NCBI GenBank assembly: GCA_050084985.1
Contig: JBITNC010000001.1
Span: 76,694,001 to 76,758,000, forward strand
Source of the DNA: Nageia nagi
Taxonomy: Eukaryota; Pinophyta
Length of the DNA: 64,000 bases
Direction of reading: 5' to 3'
Under the pieces are notes generated by a model. The model saw only the letters and a program-made list of their open reading frames with translations, searched no databases and was not told the origin of the DNA. A program made the translations under genes and the position numbers. Below are positions 32,986-45,500 of this stretch, piece by piece (position 1 is the first letter of the stretch; each line of letters begins with the position of its first letter).

Positions 32986-35900
32986 TTTCTACATAAGAGT
33001 GTGAGAAACTAATAAGCATATGGTTTAATAAACAATATTAAATGTTAAGTTTTAACCAAGTAAATAATACATGGTAAATTTAACACTAGAGTCATACTTG
33101 ATTTGTTTCACTTAGTGCAAATGTTTTACAACTCAAATAATAATCTATGTATCAAATACTTTTGTTATCACCAAGAATCATAGATGTAGAGTGACATTGT
33201 TAAGACTTATTTTCTTATCTATAATTAGGCCTACACTTGGATGCCCATAGAAGACGAGCCCAACTACTACCAATCCTCAACTAGTTCACTTTGGTCAGTT
33301 TTATGCTTTCTCACAAACCTACTATTTTCCAATTTTATTGTGTTTATTGGATCGATCAAATTATTAATCTTAATTAGGTTTCAAGTTGTCATATTAGGTT
33401 ATCAAGATAATCTCTAAATGGATATATGGACATGTGGTATCACTACACACATGCCTATCCACCTATTGGAGTTATGTCTAGACCCATAGACGACTTAGGG
33501 GCAATTGAGAAGTACATACTTTTCACCATTTGGATCATTGGAATTAAAGGATTTAGTCTATCTGTCCTAACCTCATGGCTCCCCAAGCAAGTCATGTTGC
33601 AAAATGTACGTGTAGATGTATTCATTTTAGGGGGTTGCTCATTTTTGTTTGTATAAAAAAATAAAGAAAAAATTGAAACATGAAGTAAAGATCATAAGTA
33701 AAATATCATCCATTCAAAATTTGAACTCTAAGAGTCCAATAGGTTTTGTTTACTAAGCCCTAGAGGATATATTTACATAGGTCTAAATATTTGCACAAGT
33801 ACATTAACTTTGCATAAGTAAATACTTAGCATGCATCAAATAAGTATACATACTTAAAACAAAAATGCATCATTAACTTAAAAAATTAAGTACTAAGCAT
33901 GTATTGTTAACTTAAAAAATAAGTAGGAAGCATGTATCATTTAACTTAAAAAAATTAAATACAAAAAATGCATCTTTTAACTTAAATTGTTTAAGTAAAA
34001 AATGCATCTTTTAACTTAAATTTTTTAAGTAAAAAATACATTTTTTAACTTAAAAAATTTTAAGTACTAAGCATGCATTATTTCTACACAATAGTAGGAG
34101 GCATGAATTATCTAGATGCAAAATCTTAGATAAAATTCAAGTAAAAAATATACAAATTCCACCTTTTTACTTAAGGTTTTATCCCTAAAGATAGCTTACT
34201 ATTTTACCTTAGCAATTTTAAAGAAAAAAAAGATACTTGCATGCTAAAGTTATCTTCTAAGTATGCATTAATAAAAAAATTCCATTTTTACTTAAAAAAT
34301 ATCCAAATTAAAATAACATTCCACCTTTTTGCTTATAAAACATTTTCCTTAGTAAAAAGTGTAATGCTTACACTAATACTTATCATTTTGAATAGCCATA
34401 CCTAGAAGTATTTACGAAGGTAAAAAACATTATACTCCTAAAAAAAAACACTTTATATTTGCCAAAATTTTACTAAAAGTTTAAGAGCATTTAAGAGTAA
34501 TGATGAATTTACATAGCATTAAAGGAATTTTTGGAAATCTATACACTCTAAAGCAAGTTTAAATGTACTTGTGATGGGCAAGATCATTTAATGCTTTTTA
34601 AAAAGGAGTATACATTTTGAAAACATGATGCTTAGGAGGGTATTAAATAACACATAGCTTTCAAGTAACAACAAAAAAAAAAAAATTGAATGCTCTAACA
34701 AACAAGCAATAAAAATAAATGTCAGCCCCCACCTCCAAGATGGTTGCAAGCTACTTCAAAATAAAATAAAATAAAAATAGGCCAAATAAGTGCAAGCATG
34801 AGAGGGTTCACACTAGGAAGGAGTATGGTTGGCCACTCATGGAGAGGCTTCATGCAAAGGGAGAGAGCTTTGAGATCGGTAGATAGGAACATGGAGAAGT
34901 AGAGTTCATAGAGGTAGGAAGCATAGCCGAGCAAAGGGTAGCTAGGAGAGATTGTGATAAAGGAGAGAATAGGGAATGGAGGTGCTAATCAAACACCTCA
35001 CAGGAAGTGGTTGATGTGGTTGCATTAGATAGAGGTGGAGTTAGCATCACCTAGAAGGGAGGAGAGGGGCCAAGAAAGGTGGGATAGAGGCCACTACTTG
35101 AGTGGAGAAGGAGAGGGAGCCATTGCCTAATAGGACTCCAAAGACTTAGTTAAAAAGAGGAGCACTAGGCTACAAGGGCCCTCCTTTTGGACAATGCTAG
35201 ATCAAAAACCTTTCCATCTATCATTTAATAGGATATGAGGACTTCAATGTTAAGGGAAATGTGTTGTGAGAGAGGGGCATCCAAGGGAACTTGTGACCAA
35301 AATATCTCAAGAAATGCTAAAGCACTTACAAGGGGGAGATAACACTATTGCTCAACACAAGAATTCAATAGATGGAGGAAATAGGTGTGGTCGATGGAGG
35401 ATAAGCTTAGTGGTCAACTAGACTAAAAAAGCCAACATGGTCTCCACTTGAATTTTTATTATTATTTCTATTGAAAATAAAATGAACTTTTGAAAACAAA
35501 ATTAACCTCCTATTTATATTATAACTCTCTCCTTTACCCTTTTTTTTAATTAAAGGAAATGCTTATATTTAAAAAAATACAATCCCTTTTATTCTAACAT
35601 TTACATATACTAAAAAAATATAGAATAAAAGAATTGCAAAGTTTTAAATATTTTTACACAATTAGTTAGTGTAAAAAGAAGATGTTATTCCATCACACAC
35701 TTTAATAAATACTTAAAGAAATATATTATTGCTACAATATAAGCAACTTTCACAAATAATTTCATACTAACCATTAGTATGTAATAAATTCTAACAACAA
35801 TATACTAATGTATTAAGCAAAGACAAATAACACTAAAAATGTTAGTATCATTTTCTAAACCAAGAAGGTAAAGAGGTTATACCTTTGAAGCTCTTTTACC

Positions 35901-35996
35901 TCACTATGAAGAGAAATATGAAGACCTTCAAGTTGAGTAGTCACCAAGGATGTGAAGAGGTGCCTCCAAGATGTAGAAGAAGATCTTCCACACCAA
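32986..35996 (-). other. C1 leader 1, long and non-coding
   Basis: Three kilobases between primer site and gag. 34720-35440 is G-rich on the plus strand, as in leader 2; the rest is A+T rich. 33170-33660 shows nothing recognisable. It may contain an unrecognised insertion, since leader 2 is only about 1.55 kb. Confidence 0.5.
33830..34090. repeat. Imperfect tandem repeat, about 33-40 bp
   Basis: About six copies of a unit with TTAACTTAAAAAATTAAGTA and a GCATG/GCATC word. TTAA-rich halves pair with each other, so each unit can fold on itself. Confidence 0.7.
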
Positions 35997-36010
35997 GCTC
36001 TAATACCAAA
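35997..36010 (-). other. Primer-binding site of C1
   Basis: On the minus strand TTTGGTATTAGAGC directly after the LTR end; one base from the initiator-Met tRNA site common in plant copia elements. Confidence 0.85.
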
Positions 36011-36524
36011 TGAAGGGTTTGAACTATAAATAATACAATCCTAAACTACCAAGATCACATGGAAGCTCATTCTAACATTAAAAATTCAAGTATAAACATT
36101 CTTACAAAGCAATCTCATAATGTAACGTAAGATGTAAGTGGTTCCTCCAACTAGGAGTACATCCACTAACTAGATCTTTACTTCAATCACAAATACAACT
36201 CTCTTACAATCCTCCTAATCTCAACTCCTAAGCACTATCCTATAGCATAACTTTACTCTCAAAATTGGTGTATGATCACAAAGAAGGAACTTTCTATTTA
36301 TAGGCTAAAATCCTTCTTTGGATCACCCTTTTATCCAATGTACAAAAGCATGACATGCATATCCCTTTACCCAAGGGGTATGCTCATGACATGGAGTGTA
36401 GGACAAGTTACATTATCATATTCACTTAAATACTTAAGGTATCAAATTATACCCTTAAGTATTAGTGAACTTCAATAGAATATTATTACATAACCTTTAC
36501 AATAATGCATTATACATTCCAACA
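36011..36524 (-). repeat. 5' LTR of copia C1
   Basis: 514 bp, starting TGTTGGAATG on the minus strand. It is closest in wording to 18019-18531. TATA (minus) at 36295-36302. Confidence 0.9.
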
Positions 36525-36529
36525 ATATG
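36525..36529. repeat. Target-site duplication of C1, right copy
   Basis: ATATG, matching 18014-18018. Confidence 0.78.
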
Positions 36530-37541
36530 CAACCCTATGGTTTGAATGAAAACAATATTCTAATAGGCCCAAACTTGAAGTAGAATTGCATGCGCTATGG
36601 CTATGTTGAAATTATTAGCATTCACAAAATTAAATAAATCCATAAAAATTTGGGCTAATATCAATGTATCCCAAGAAAAATGTATTTCTCATGCACAACC
36701 CACACCAAACCAAATACAAAGGAGGAGCTACTCTTATCTAGATACATATAAGTAGCAATTATAGAGGTGATGTATAGTATCAAATTTCATCTAGGTGAGG
36801 AAATATGCATTCCTCATATAGAAAAGAATCTCAAAGCTCTCAATCAAGGTCCTCCTCTCCCATCAACCATAGGGAGAGCTTATCCCTCTCATTATTATTG
36901 GATACCTCAAGTTGGTTCATAAGCTGACCTTGGATAGGAATACCCCAATTTAGCATACATCAAGCAATTTCACACTCATTTCAATTAGGGGTAGGTGAAA
37001 TGAGCTAGTTTCTAGATCCTATCTCTCTGCTAGAGCAATGAGAAGGGGGAGATCTTGTTGGATATGCCCAACAATGGATAATTTACCCAATCCAGAGCAT
37101 GTGAGGATGTCATCCTCATGGTTCATTCTCTACCATCCTTGTGGCTTCTCTAAAGTTGTTGTGGACATGGGTCTACCTTGGATATTCACCTTCATATCTT
37201 GCAAAAATTAAATAACAAAATTCATTCAAATCATATGGAATAAAACCTTAATACATTCATAAAAGTTTAATGTAATGGGAAAATAAAATTGAAATCACCT
37301 CATTGAAGGAAAACATATACAAGCTCAAAATGACCAACTTAGGAATATTACGTGGGCCCTTAGGTCTTGAATGATTTAAATACCAATAAATTTCATAAAA
37401 AGGAAACAAAAATGTACAAAAATCTACTGCATGCTCAAATGGTAAGTTGTGTAAGTATTTGACAACATGTCCTCTTCTTTTGTAAAAGGGCCTCTCCACC
37501 ATATGCCAATCATGGTACACCATGACAACTAGAGGGGTCAA
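36530..37541 (-). pseudogene. Gypsy A antisense gene, proximal (5') part, family unknown
   Basis: A clear ORF from 37541 (MTPLVVMVYHDWHMVERPFY, then KRRGHVVKYLHNLPFEHAVD and FPFYEIYWYLNHSRPKGPRN) with ordinary globular composition. A plausible donor (GAG then GTGATT, near 37300) and acceptor (TTTGCAAG, near 37195) suggest an intron of about 100 bp. The next exon has several TAG stops. It ends at C1 and resumes at 18013. I do not recognise the family. Position and strand mirror the antisense PMD gene in element B: convergent with gag, in the place of pol. Confidence 0.5.
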
Positions 37542-39775
37542 ACAATAGAGTACTCAATGGATAGTGAGGGAAAGCACCAACACATTTAATGATAAGAAGG
37601 ATAAAGGAAAATTTCCAAGTTAAAAAGGAATAGTCCAATAATGTGATAGAGCTCTGCATGACACACCAAACAACAAAGATATAAAAGACAAAGCAAAATA
37701 AGAAGTCAACATTCCCTCCTTTTTATTTAATTTTTCCCCCTAGACCCTAGGTAATTATATGCTCATTTTGAAAGTTAATGTTAATACTCCCAAAAGTGCT
37801 AACTTATGTAGGCAAAAAATAGGATAACATTTTAATTGCCATTTACTTCTTTTTCAAAAAAAATTTCTTCTACATTCATGCTGTTAGCAACGTGTGAAAA
37901 GTGAAATTGAAGTTCAATATTTTGCATACTAATTTGAAATAGTAAAAATGGCATGCTTCAATACCAATATTATGCATTAATGATCAAATTTATGATGTTC
38001 ACTATTTATTTATTATTAATACTAAATGGATGCCATTAGTGGTGTGCTTTAAGAAAAATTAGTTAATGATTCAAAACCTATATTTTAATTCTATATTTGA
38101 TAGGTCCAACTAGATGCATAAATTATATGTCGCATGAGAAAAATATAAATATTTTAAATTATCAAAATCAAATTTAATTGAGTACATGTGCAAATTTTTC
38201 ATTTCTATGTAAATGCATGCTTTTCAAATGCTTCATATCTGAATAATTATTTTTCAATGCTAATTACATAAATTCCTTTTCCAAAAGTATAATTTCTTCA
38301 TTTCCATGTTGTTAGCAGTTTGAACAAAGTACAATTATAGATTCTTCTAAATATTGATCATATTAACACAGTTTCAATAGATCAAATTAATTGCTATCAT
38401 GCTTATATAATCACTGTATAGATAAAATGCATCCAAGGTTAAAATTGCCTTAGTTATTGCTCACATGAAAATTATTATGCAAATAGGGAAATTTTATTCT
38501 ATGCTTTTATGATACAAAACATCATATATTACTTTCAATTACATATTATTCAAATTAGAAAATCTGATATGACTATTTCCACACTTCTAATGACATGTTT
38601 ATTATGAATTTGTTGGAAAAGGGTCCTATTATAAATACTTGAATATCTATTTGAAAAAGCCAATATTTCACAAATATGCATTGATGTAGAAATGATGAAT
38701 AAAATTTTAAGAGACATGTTTGCTAAATTCTATGAAATTCACACTACCAATGGCATAGGTTTATCTTGAAAAATAATGAAATCAAGCAATTCAATGTGAT
38801 CAAATGTGCAATATTGATATGTAAGGCCAATGAATATTTGACTATTTGGTATTTTTATGGGAATCAAATAACATTGTTCAATTTTATGCTAACAAATAGT
38901 TTCAAGGCTATTTCACTCCATGAGAAAAATCTTTTATCAATTACAAGTTATTCCAAGCTTGAGTCATTAAAAAGGACCTCATCAGCTTGATCTTCCATAG
39001 GCTATGAGTTATAATCATAGTATTCTATATGTCATGGTTAAATGGAACTATGATTCACATCAGCCATAGTGACACAGTGAATATCATATATTTTTTTGGT
39101 CAAGTTAAATGATTTGAATTGCCCAAAAAAAGGAAGAGGGGATTTATGGTTGATCCCAAAATTGATTACAAAATGCCATAAGTATTTCTAAAAAAGAAGA
39201 AACTTAGGCTTAAGAGACAAAATATAGACTTACATGGTAGATAGAAAAATAAAGTATCAAAAAAAGCCACAATGGATAAAAAATTGAAGTCCACATCCCA
39301 AAGAATAACCTTTATTACATAACATGTTTGAAGAACTGATGTAGATTAGTTTTGCCAACTTGGTAGTTGAAATTGGTTGTGTATTATTACTAGTACACTT
39401 GCACTTGTGTTCTCTGGGGAAAGAGAAGAAGTAATCCAATTTAGAATTAAAGAAGATCCAACTTCCATTCTTGGAGAGATTTAGTAACATAATGGGATGT
39501 GATCTATGTAGGTATTATGTTAGTTTGTTCTTAAAAAAGTATTATCTAAGAGAGTAGGACTCGCATAGAGATGTTCTCCTCATATAGGGACTTTGATTTT
39601 TGGATTGATTACCTAAGAATCATGAGCAAGGAGAAATGAAATACCAAAATATGAAAAATAACATATAATACTCAACATTTGATTGAAAAAGGGAAGTCCA
39701 CTTTAATATTGAAAATTTTCTTCTCTTCTCTAGGCTTCTTTGGATTATGTAATTTCAATGCTTTTCATTTCATAT
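37542..39775 (+). other. Gypsy A 3' internal region, non-coding
   Basis: A+T rich. A diverged duplication with a spacing of about 430 bp is visible (about 37861 and 38290, around AATTTCTTC...TGTTAGCA). The ORF at 38766-38990 has no recognised domain. No pol motif on either strand. Confidence 0.5.
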
Positions 39776-39791
39776 CCAAAGAGGGGAAAAA
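39776..39791 (+). other. Polypurine tract of gypsy A
   Basis: AAAGAGGGGAAAAA immediately before TGTATATT. It identifies the following LTR as a 3' LTR. Confidence 0.8.
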
Positions 39792-40517
39792 TGTATATTA
39801 CTAAAAATGATTTATTATTTATTTAATAAATCATATTTAGACTTCCTAAATCACTCAATGCAATATTACATTTGTCAAGATAAAGTTGATATTGCAATGC
39901 AATATCATGTGTTATATTAAATGCTATATCATATATCATGGGTCACATTTTAAAATATCTTGAATATAACAATGATTATATTATTGTAAGAGGTCTACCT
40001 CCACTCCTTTTTATGTATTTGAAGGCTATATAAGCAAGTGGAATAAGTTTATCTCTAAAGATCAAAACTCTTTGATATGATAAGAACTCTAATAGGTGGT
40101 TATCAATTGTAATATTATCTCTGGATGAAACCTATCATGAGAATTAATTATACTTTTATCTTTGAACTTTATATCTTTGGTGCACATAATAATTTGACAT
40201 ATTCCACATATTTAATGGTGTACTTCTCCTATGTAGGTAGTAGTATGCATCTTCTAGATCAAGGGATCTAGATTTTGATGGTTGAGTAGTTGATTCATGC
40301 CATGAAGATCCACTATGAACTTACCACGAATCTGATCCTAATCTCTAGAGTTACATAGCCATTGATTGTTGAGGATTGTACATATTATTCATATCAGGTT
40401 TACATGTTTAATATCTATTTATTATAATATGATATAGCATATCATTTCTAATTCTTTATATTGTAGATCAATTTATTTATTATGCACATTTGTATTTTGC
40501 ACAATTTGAGGTCTAAA
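39792..40517 (+). repeat. 3' LTR of gypsy A
   Basis: 726 bp, the partner of 7026-7752. It ends GGTCTAAA where the 5' copy has GGTCTACA. TATATAAG at 40027-40034. Confidence 0.88.
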
Positions 40518-40522
40518 CCAAG
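40518..40522. repeat. Target-site duplication of gypsy A, right copy
   Basis: CCAAG, followed by TAAGGATTCAAGTTTTTGAA, the R sequence interrupted at 7025. Confidence 0.85.
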
Positions 40523-41920
40523 TAAGGATTCAAGTTTTTGAATGGATAAGAAACTCCCACATGATAAATAATAATGAAATTCCAATCCCTCATGATATTA
40601 TGTTGTCTAAATCAAATGATAATAATAAAAGTAAAAAACTTGAACAATACCACATAATGCATGCATAGGAAAGAAAAAAGTGATAATAATATAGTTACAT
40701 GCTAGTCTAAACCTTGTATGGTAATGAAAGCACATAAATTCCAATAATGCCCATGAGTTGAATCATTTCTAGAATCCAACATATAAATAAAATTATGCAA
40801 AAATACAAACACATGATTCAAATGCAATGATTGTCCATTATTATATGCAAAATAATCACCATGAATATTAAAAGCCCATTATCCTTCCTTATTTTCACAA
40901 CCCTAAAAATTGGATTTAAAGGGACTCACATATTAATCATTATCAAGATGAAGAGAGTTATGAAGGAGGTTCTTGAAGCTTGGCCTCAACTAAATACAAA
41001 TTCAAGCCCTTCTCTAAACTATCTAAAATCAATAAAACCCCCATCAGTGCCATGAAATTGAATTTAACCAACATAGTTTATTAAAGGAGCAAAAGAAATA
41101 AAGGTTCTAGCTAGGCCCTAGCCTCATGATGTCCAAAAGCTCTTATTTTACATGAAAATAATAAAAAATATCAATTACATGTTACCCACATCCATACTAT
41201 AGACAAAAATGGAGTAAATCTTGCTAGGATAGTGAGAGAAGGGAAATTCATGCAAAAGTATATTTGAACTTGAATAATTGGCCACATGTGGAGACATGCA
41301 GTGGTTTTAGTAAGGTTAGGGTTTCTTTCAAAACTCTAAACTTTGCCCCATTTCCATTTTGACATGGCAAAGAAAGAAATTGGTTTTGCAAATGGAAGGG
41401 TTTTTCTCAAAGCCCTCATTTTTGAATGAACATGCTAGATACCATAGGCTACAAGGAGAGGTAGCTTATTGCCCTTTCTATTTTATTATTTTCAAATAAT
41501 TTTATAAAATACAATACCTCTACTAAAATTTCTTTTCCAAGGTTTTAATCCTAATTTTTATCAAACAAATTGATACTTAATTTGTTATATGCTCAAATAT
41601 TTGAATAAAATTCAACTCCATCATCCCTCTAGAACAAAGTGCTCTAGATGTTGCTTTGGAAAATTAAAATGGGTACAAATTAAATATGTTACCTTAACAA
41701 GTTTAAAGCACATAGATTATAATACTCAAATGGCATGCTCATAACCTCAAATATTTAATCAATAAAATTGAGTGCTCACATTTTTAAATGATATCATTCA
41801 AGTGTTCAATTATTCAATCGATTTATCTAAATGCTTAAATACTAAAATAATTTATTCAAATTCTCAATTGCTTAAGTAAAAGATGAAAAATATGAGAAAG
41901 ATAAAGGGAGGATAGTGACA
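40518..41920 (-). mobile_element. R-family LTR(f), right piece, to its 5' end
   Basis: Antisense LTR sequence. In sense direction the LTR starts TGTCAC at 41920, preceded by the purine-rich CTAAGTGGCATAGTA. It aligns with 46242-47502 and, in opposite orientation, with 58611-59850. Confidence 0.75.
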
Positions 41921-42513
41921 TACTATGCCACTTAGACTAAACACAGTCCTCTATGTTTGGCATTAGTTTTGTGAATTGACTTCGAAATTATTTCTTCATG
42001 GAAAATTGTAATCCCCCATAGTAGTAACATTCCCTAAATATAGGAGCCTTTAGGTTTCCTTTTTGTTATTGGTCTTGATCCCCTCTATTTCCTCCATGAT
42101 TTTCAATTGGTAGTCCCCTTACCTCATTTTGGTTTGGTGGTACATGTCCCTTTTGAGAACTATTAATTTGGTTTTACCTTTCCAACTAGTGGTAATAAAT
42201 GCAAAGTCTCATGGTTCCACCTCTCTTATCTATGAAGAGGACTAATTAACTCCATGTAGATACACTAGGCCTGCCTTACCCTTTATCAAGCAACTCTTGA
42301 AGTATTAACTATTGGTTTTGTTGCATATTATTTCAAATTGCATTCACAACTTGCGTGATAGTAGTCATTTTAGTTTGTAAGTTTATAGGAGGTTGTTTCC
42401 CACCCTATTCTATTTTTGATTAAGGCTCACTTTGTTGCCCACTCTTTATGGGGTTCATTCACTTAAGAGGCATCCTACATAATAAATTTTCAAATAGTAG
42501 CTTTGAAATAAGA
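41921..42513 (-). mobile_element. R internal region d1 (593 bp)
   Basis: Between a polypurine-type tract at the left and, at the right, a diverged primer site (antisense of TCTTATTTCAAAGC). It is too short for pol; broken reading frames resemble the short gag-like leader of the sense copies. Confidence 0.65.
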
Positions 42514-45500
42514 TGTAAAGACCACAAAAATGATTTTTTTTTTATTTACATGCATAAAAGTAGAATACTTTTATATAAATTCCATACACTTAATTAAGAA
42601 TAATACAAAATATATTAGGGATACATATATCTAATTAGGTGTTGCATACATAGATATAAGCAAATTGTAAAATCATAATCTCCTTTATGATGGATACACT
42701 TATTGAATTGATAACCTTCCATAGGGATCCCTTATTAGGCATTTCCCTCATAGGGATTCATTCCATAATTCCCTAGGAGTAATCTTTTCAATGATATCCA
42801 TGAAGCTATAAATGTACTTCAACCAATACATCCTACAAGATAATGCATTAGATGACATACCTTGCAAAAAGACACATAAATTATTCATTTACTAAGCAAC
42901 ACACCATTGCAACTATGGTCCTTTAATCATTGGAATAATCTATACCTTCTATATAGATATATATTCTTTTTGCATAGATTTTTAGTCCTTACTAATAAAT
43001 TACATTTCCACCCTCAAAAATTAAAATATAACCCTACATCTAGGTTAATCTTTTATAGATTACAATTTAGAAGAGTTAGGGTTCCTGAGTTATACATTAA
43101 ACTCCCAAGGTTTGCTTAGAACTCAAAAACCTTTGTATAATCATACACCTATTAAAAGGTTCCTTTCTATTCACCTAAGCCTTAGTAATTAAGAACTTAT
43201 CAGACTTATTAGACTTAACAAACTCTTTTTTTTTAACATCACATCAATTTAATATGACCTCAAGGTGGAGCATTTTTAAACCTTTCACAAATTTATACTT
43301 CTAGCTTTGGAATGCAATGTGTCATAGTTCTTAAAAAGTCTAATGCCCAAGTGAAGGTAATTCTAGGAACAAGCAGCCTAAGACTTAAAAATTTACCAAG
43401 GTTACTTCTAAACTTAGTATATTTTCCTCTAACCTACCTTTTAAAATTTTTTAAACTTTCTCTTTGCATTACATCATAAAATTTACCACCTTCTTAATAT
43501 AAGGTATCCTAAACCCTTAACATATTAACACTCCTTACATTGGAATGTAAAAGTGTCATGGATCTTATAAATTACAAACATCAGGTAAAAGAAAATGCTA
43601 GGATCATACACCTTGAATCCTAAACCCCAAAAAGTTACACAAAGGCTTGATATACTTATTTTACTTTGATTTCAGAACTTATTCTCGACCAATATTCTTG
43701 AACACTTACAAGTTCAAGTTTTATTTCTACACAAGTATAAAATTTTCCAAAACACATTAGTTGAAAGTTCCCTATTGTTAAACCACTTCCATAGTGTATA
43801 CAACAATAAAACTTACATTGAATTAAGGTTTACTAACTCAACATTTGAACCCTTGGAATTATACAATTATCCTAAAAACTCAGTAAATTTTCAAACCAAT
43901 GTGGAACCTCTTCAAAAATGGTTAATAGAATTATGTATCATAAGAACATTGTCCAACTCATGAATCAAATCAATAAAGCCAAAATAATCATCAAATACCT
44001 CTTATATTTTAAAAAATTAATTCATAATATAGCTTCTTAAAAAATAATCTTTAATTAATTTTTAATACTTCACTTAACAACCATCCTAATACTCATGTTG
44101 CTATAGTCCAAAAATACATGTTAATATAGTAGAAGCAACCCATTATCACCCATAGCATTCAATAGATGTAACATTAGAAAACATACAATTGTGCAATTTA
44201 GATGATCACCATGACCATTTAGAGATCACATGACTCATATTGGCCTAAGGAATTTCAACAAATAATCTCTCTATTAAAGAAATGTTCAACATATTTAAGG
44301 ATCATAATAGCAAACATCCTTCTTTACATCATTTCACAATGGTAATGATAATAGTGAGAAAATGTACAATAGTAACATAAGAAGGATCCCAACTATTTCA
44401 TCAACATATACAAAAGAAACATTACCTTATAATATAATTTAGTTTCTCAATGATTACTTAACTTTTTAAACATCCCAAGAGCTCCTTTATATTGTGCAAA
44501 ATGGTCACTTTGAATATTATAACATAAAACACAAAAAAGAAAGCATAAAACAAAGAATTTTTTTTGAAATGTATTTGCACATAAGAAAATGAAGCATAAA
44601 ATTAAGTAGGTTTGGAAGACAAAATGAAGGCCTTTCACTTACCAAAATCACATGAAATTTATAGAACTTGGAGACATAAGTATATTCTATAGACTATCCA
44701 AAAATTTACATAAAAGAACTTGTAAATCAAAAGTTATATCCTATCAAAGTAGGCTTTTAAAATATTTTTTGTTTAGATCATCAAACAATAGTTACATCCA
44801 CAAAGAATCAAACAAAAACTAATTCACTTCATATTAGATGTACTTCAATATCAAATCAAACTATCCAATTCAAACAAGCAAGATAACTACACACTAAGGG
44901 TAGCTTATGAACACTTATAACATCCAAAAGATTTAACAATAGCAAATGAAAAATAATAAGCATAACTAACCCTGACAAGGTATTCCATAGTAACAAAAAT
45001 AATTGTTTATATCCTCATAAAAATAACATCATAATAGATATATACTATAATAAATTAGGAATTTTAGAAATGTTGTTGTAGCAAGGCTATGACAACTAGT
45101 GCAAGGATAACTTCAAGAACATCACATAATTTCAACAATATTAAATACAAAACAACAAAAAATTGAAATACATAACAAACTTTATTCGAACATCACAATC
45201 GTGCAATTATACTAAATCACAAGATACATGCTAAGAATCCATTTTGATAACCTTCTAATGCAAAATAACTTTTAACCAAATAAAATTTGAAAAGACTATA
45301 ACATGTGATAAGGATATATTTGATCTAGTATTATTTATGATTATTATTACTCCTACAAAAACTTCCACAATGAATAGTAAAGAAAAAGCTACCCATAATT
45401 ATTTGAGCTATCAAACTCAAGAACATATCTTCCTTATGAAGGAAGGAAACCATAATAAGTATTATTTTAATCCCATAATACAAAATTGATACACATCAAT

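Larger units (their letters stand above)
18019..36524 (-). mobile_element. Ty1/copia composite C1 (with C2 and gypsy B inside)
   Basis: Minus-strand order: 5' LTR 36524-36011, primer site, leader 1, gag-1 fragment to 32565, a second LTR (C2, 32564-32064) with its own primer site, leader 2 (interrupted by gypsy B), gag-2, pol, polypurine tract, 3' LTR 18531-18019. The outer LTRs share wording that the middle LTR lacks and are flanked by ATATG on both sides, so they are the original pair. This fits insertion of C2 in the same orientation into the gag of C1, then loss of the intervening pol/LTR/gag by homologous recombination between the two coding regions. Confidence 0.78.
7026..40517 (+). mobile_element. 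Ty3/gypsy-type element A, carrying nested insertions
   Basis: A 33.5-kb span bounded by two related LTRs of 727 and 726 bp and flanked by CCAAG on both sides. After subtraction of the LINE (5.9 kb) and C1 (18.5 kb, including B), about 9 kb remains. It has a 5' LTR, a primer-site region, plus-strand gag, an antisense gene of unknown family, a non-coding 3' part, a polypurine tract and a 3' LTR. I found no protease, RT, RNase H or integrase motif belonging to A, so it looks non-autonomous. The LTR pair differs visibly more than the pair of B, consistent with A being older. Confidence 0.82.

Noticed and set aside
36272-36478. 68-codon ORF that recurs at 60421-60627 and 32063-32518
   Set aside because: Recurs because it lies in copies of the C1/C3 LTR and overlaps the TATA region; no evidence of translation.
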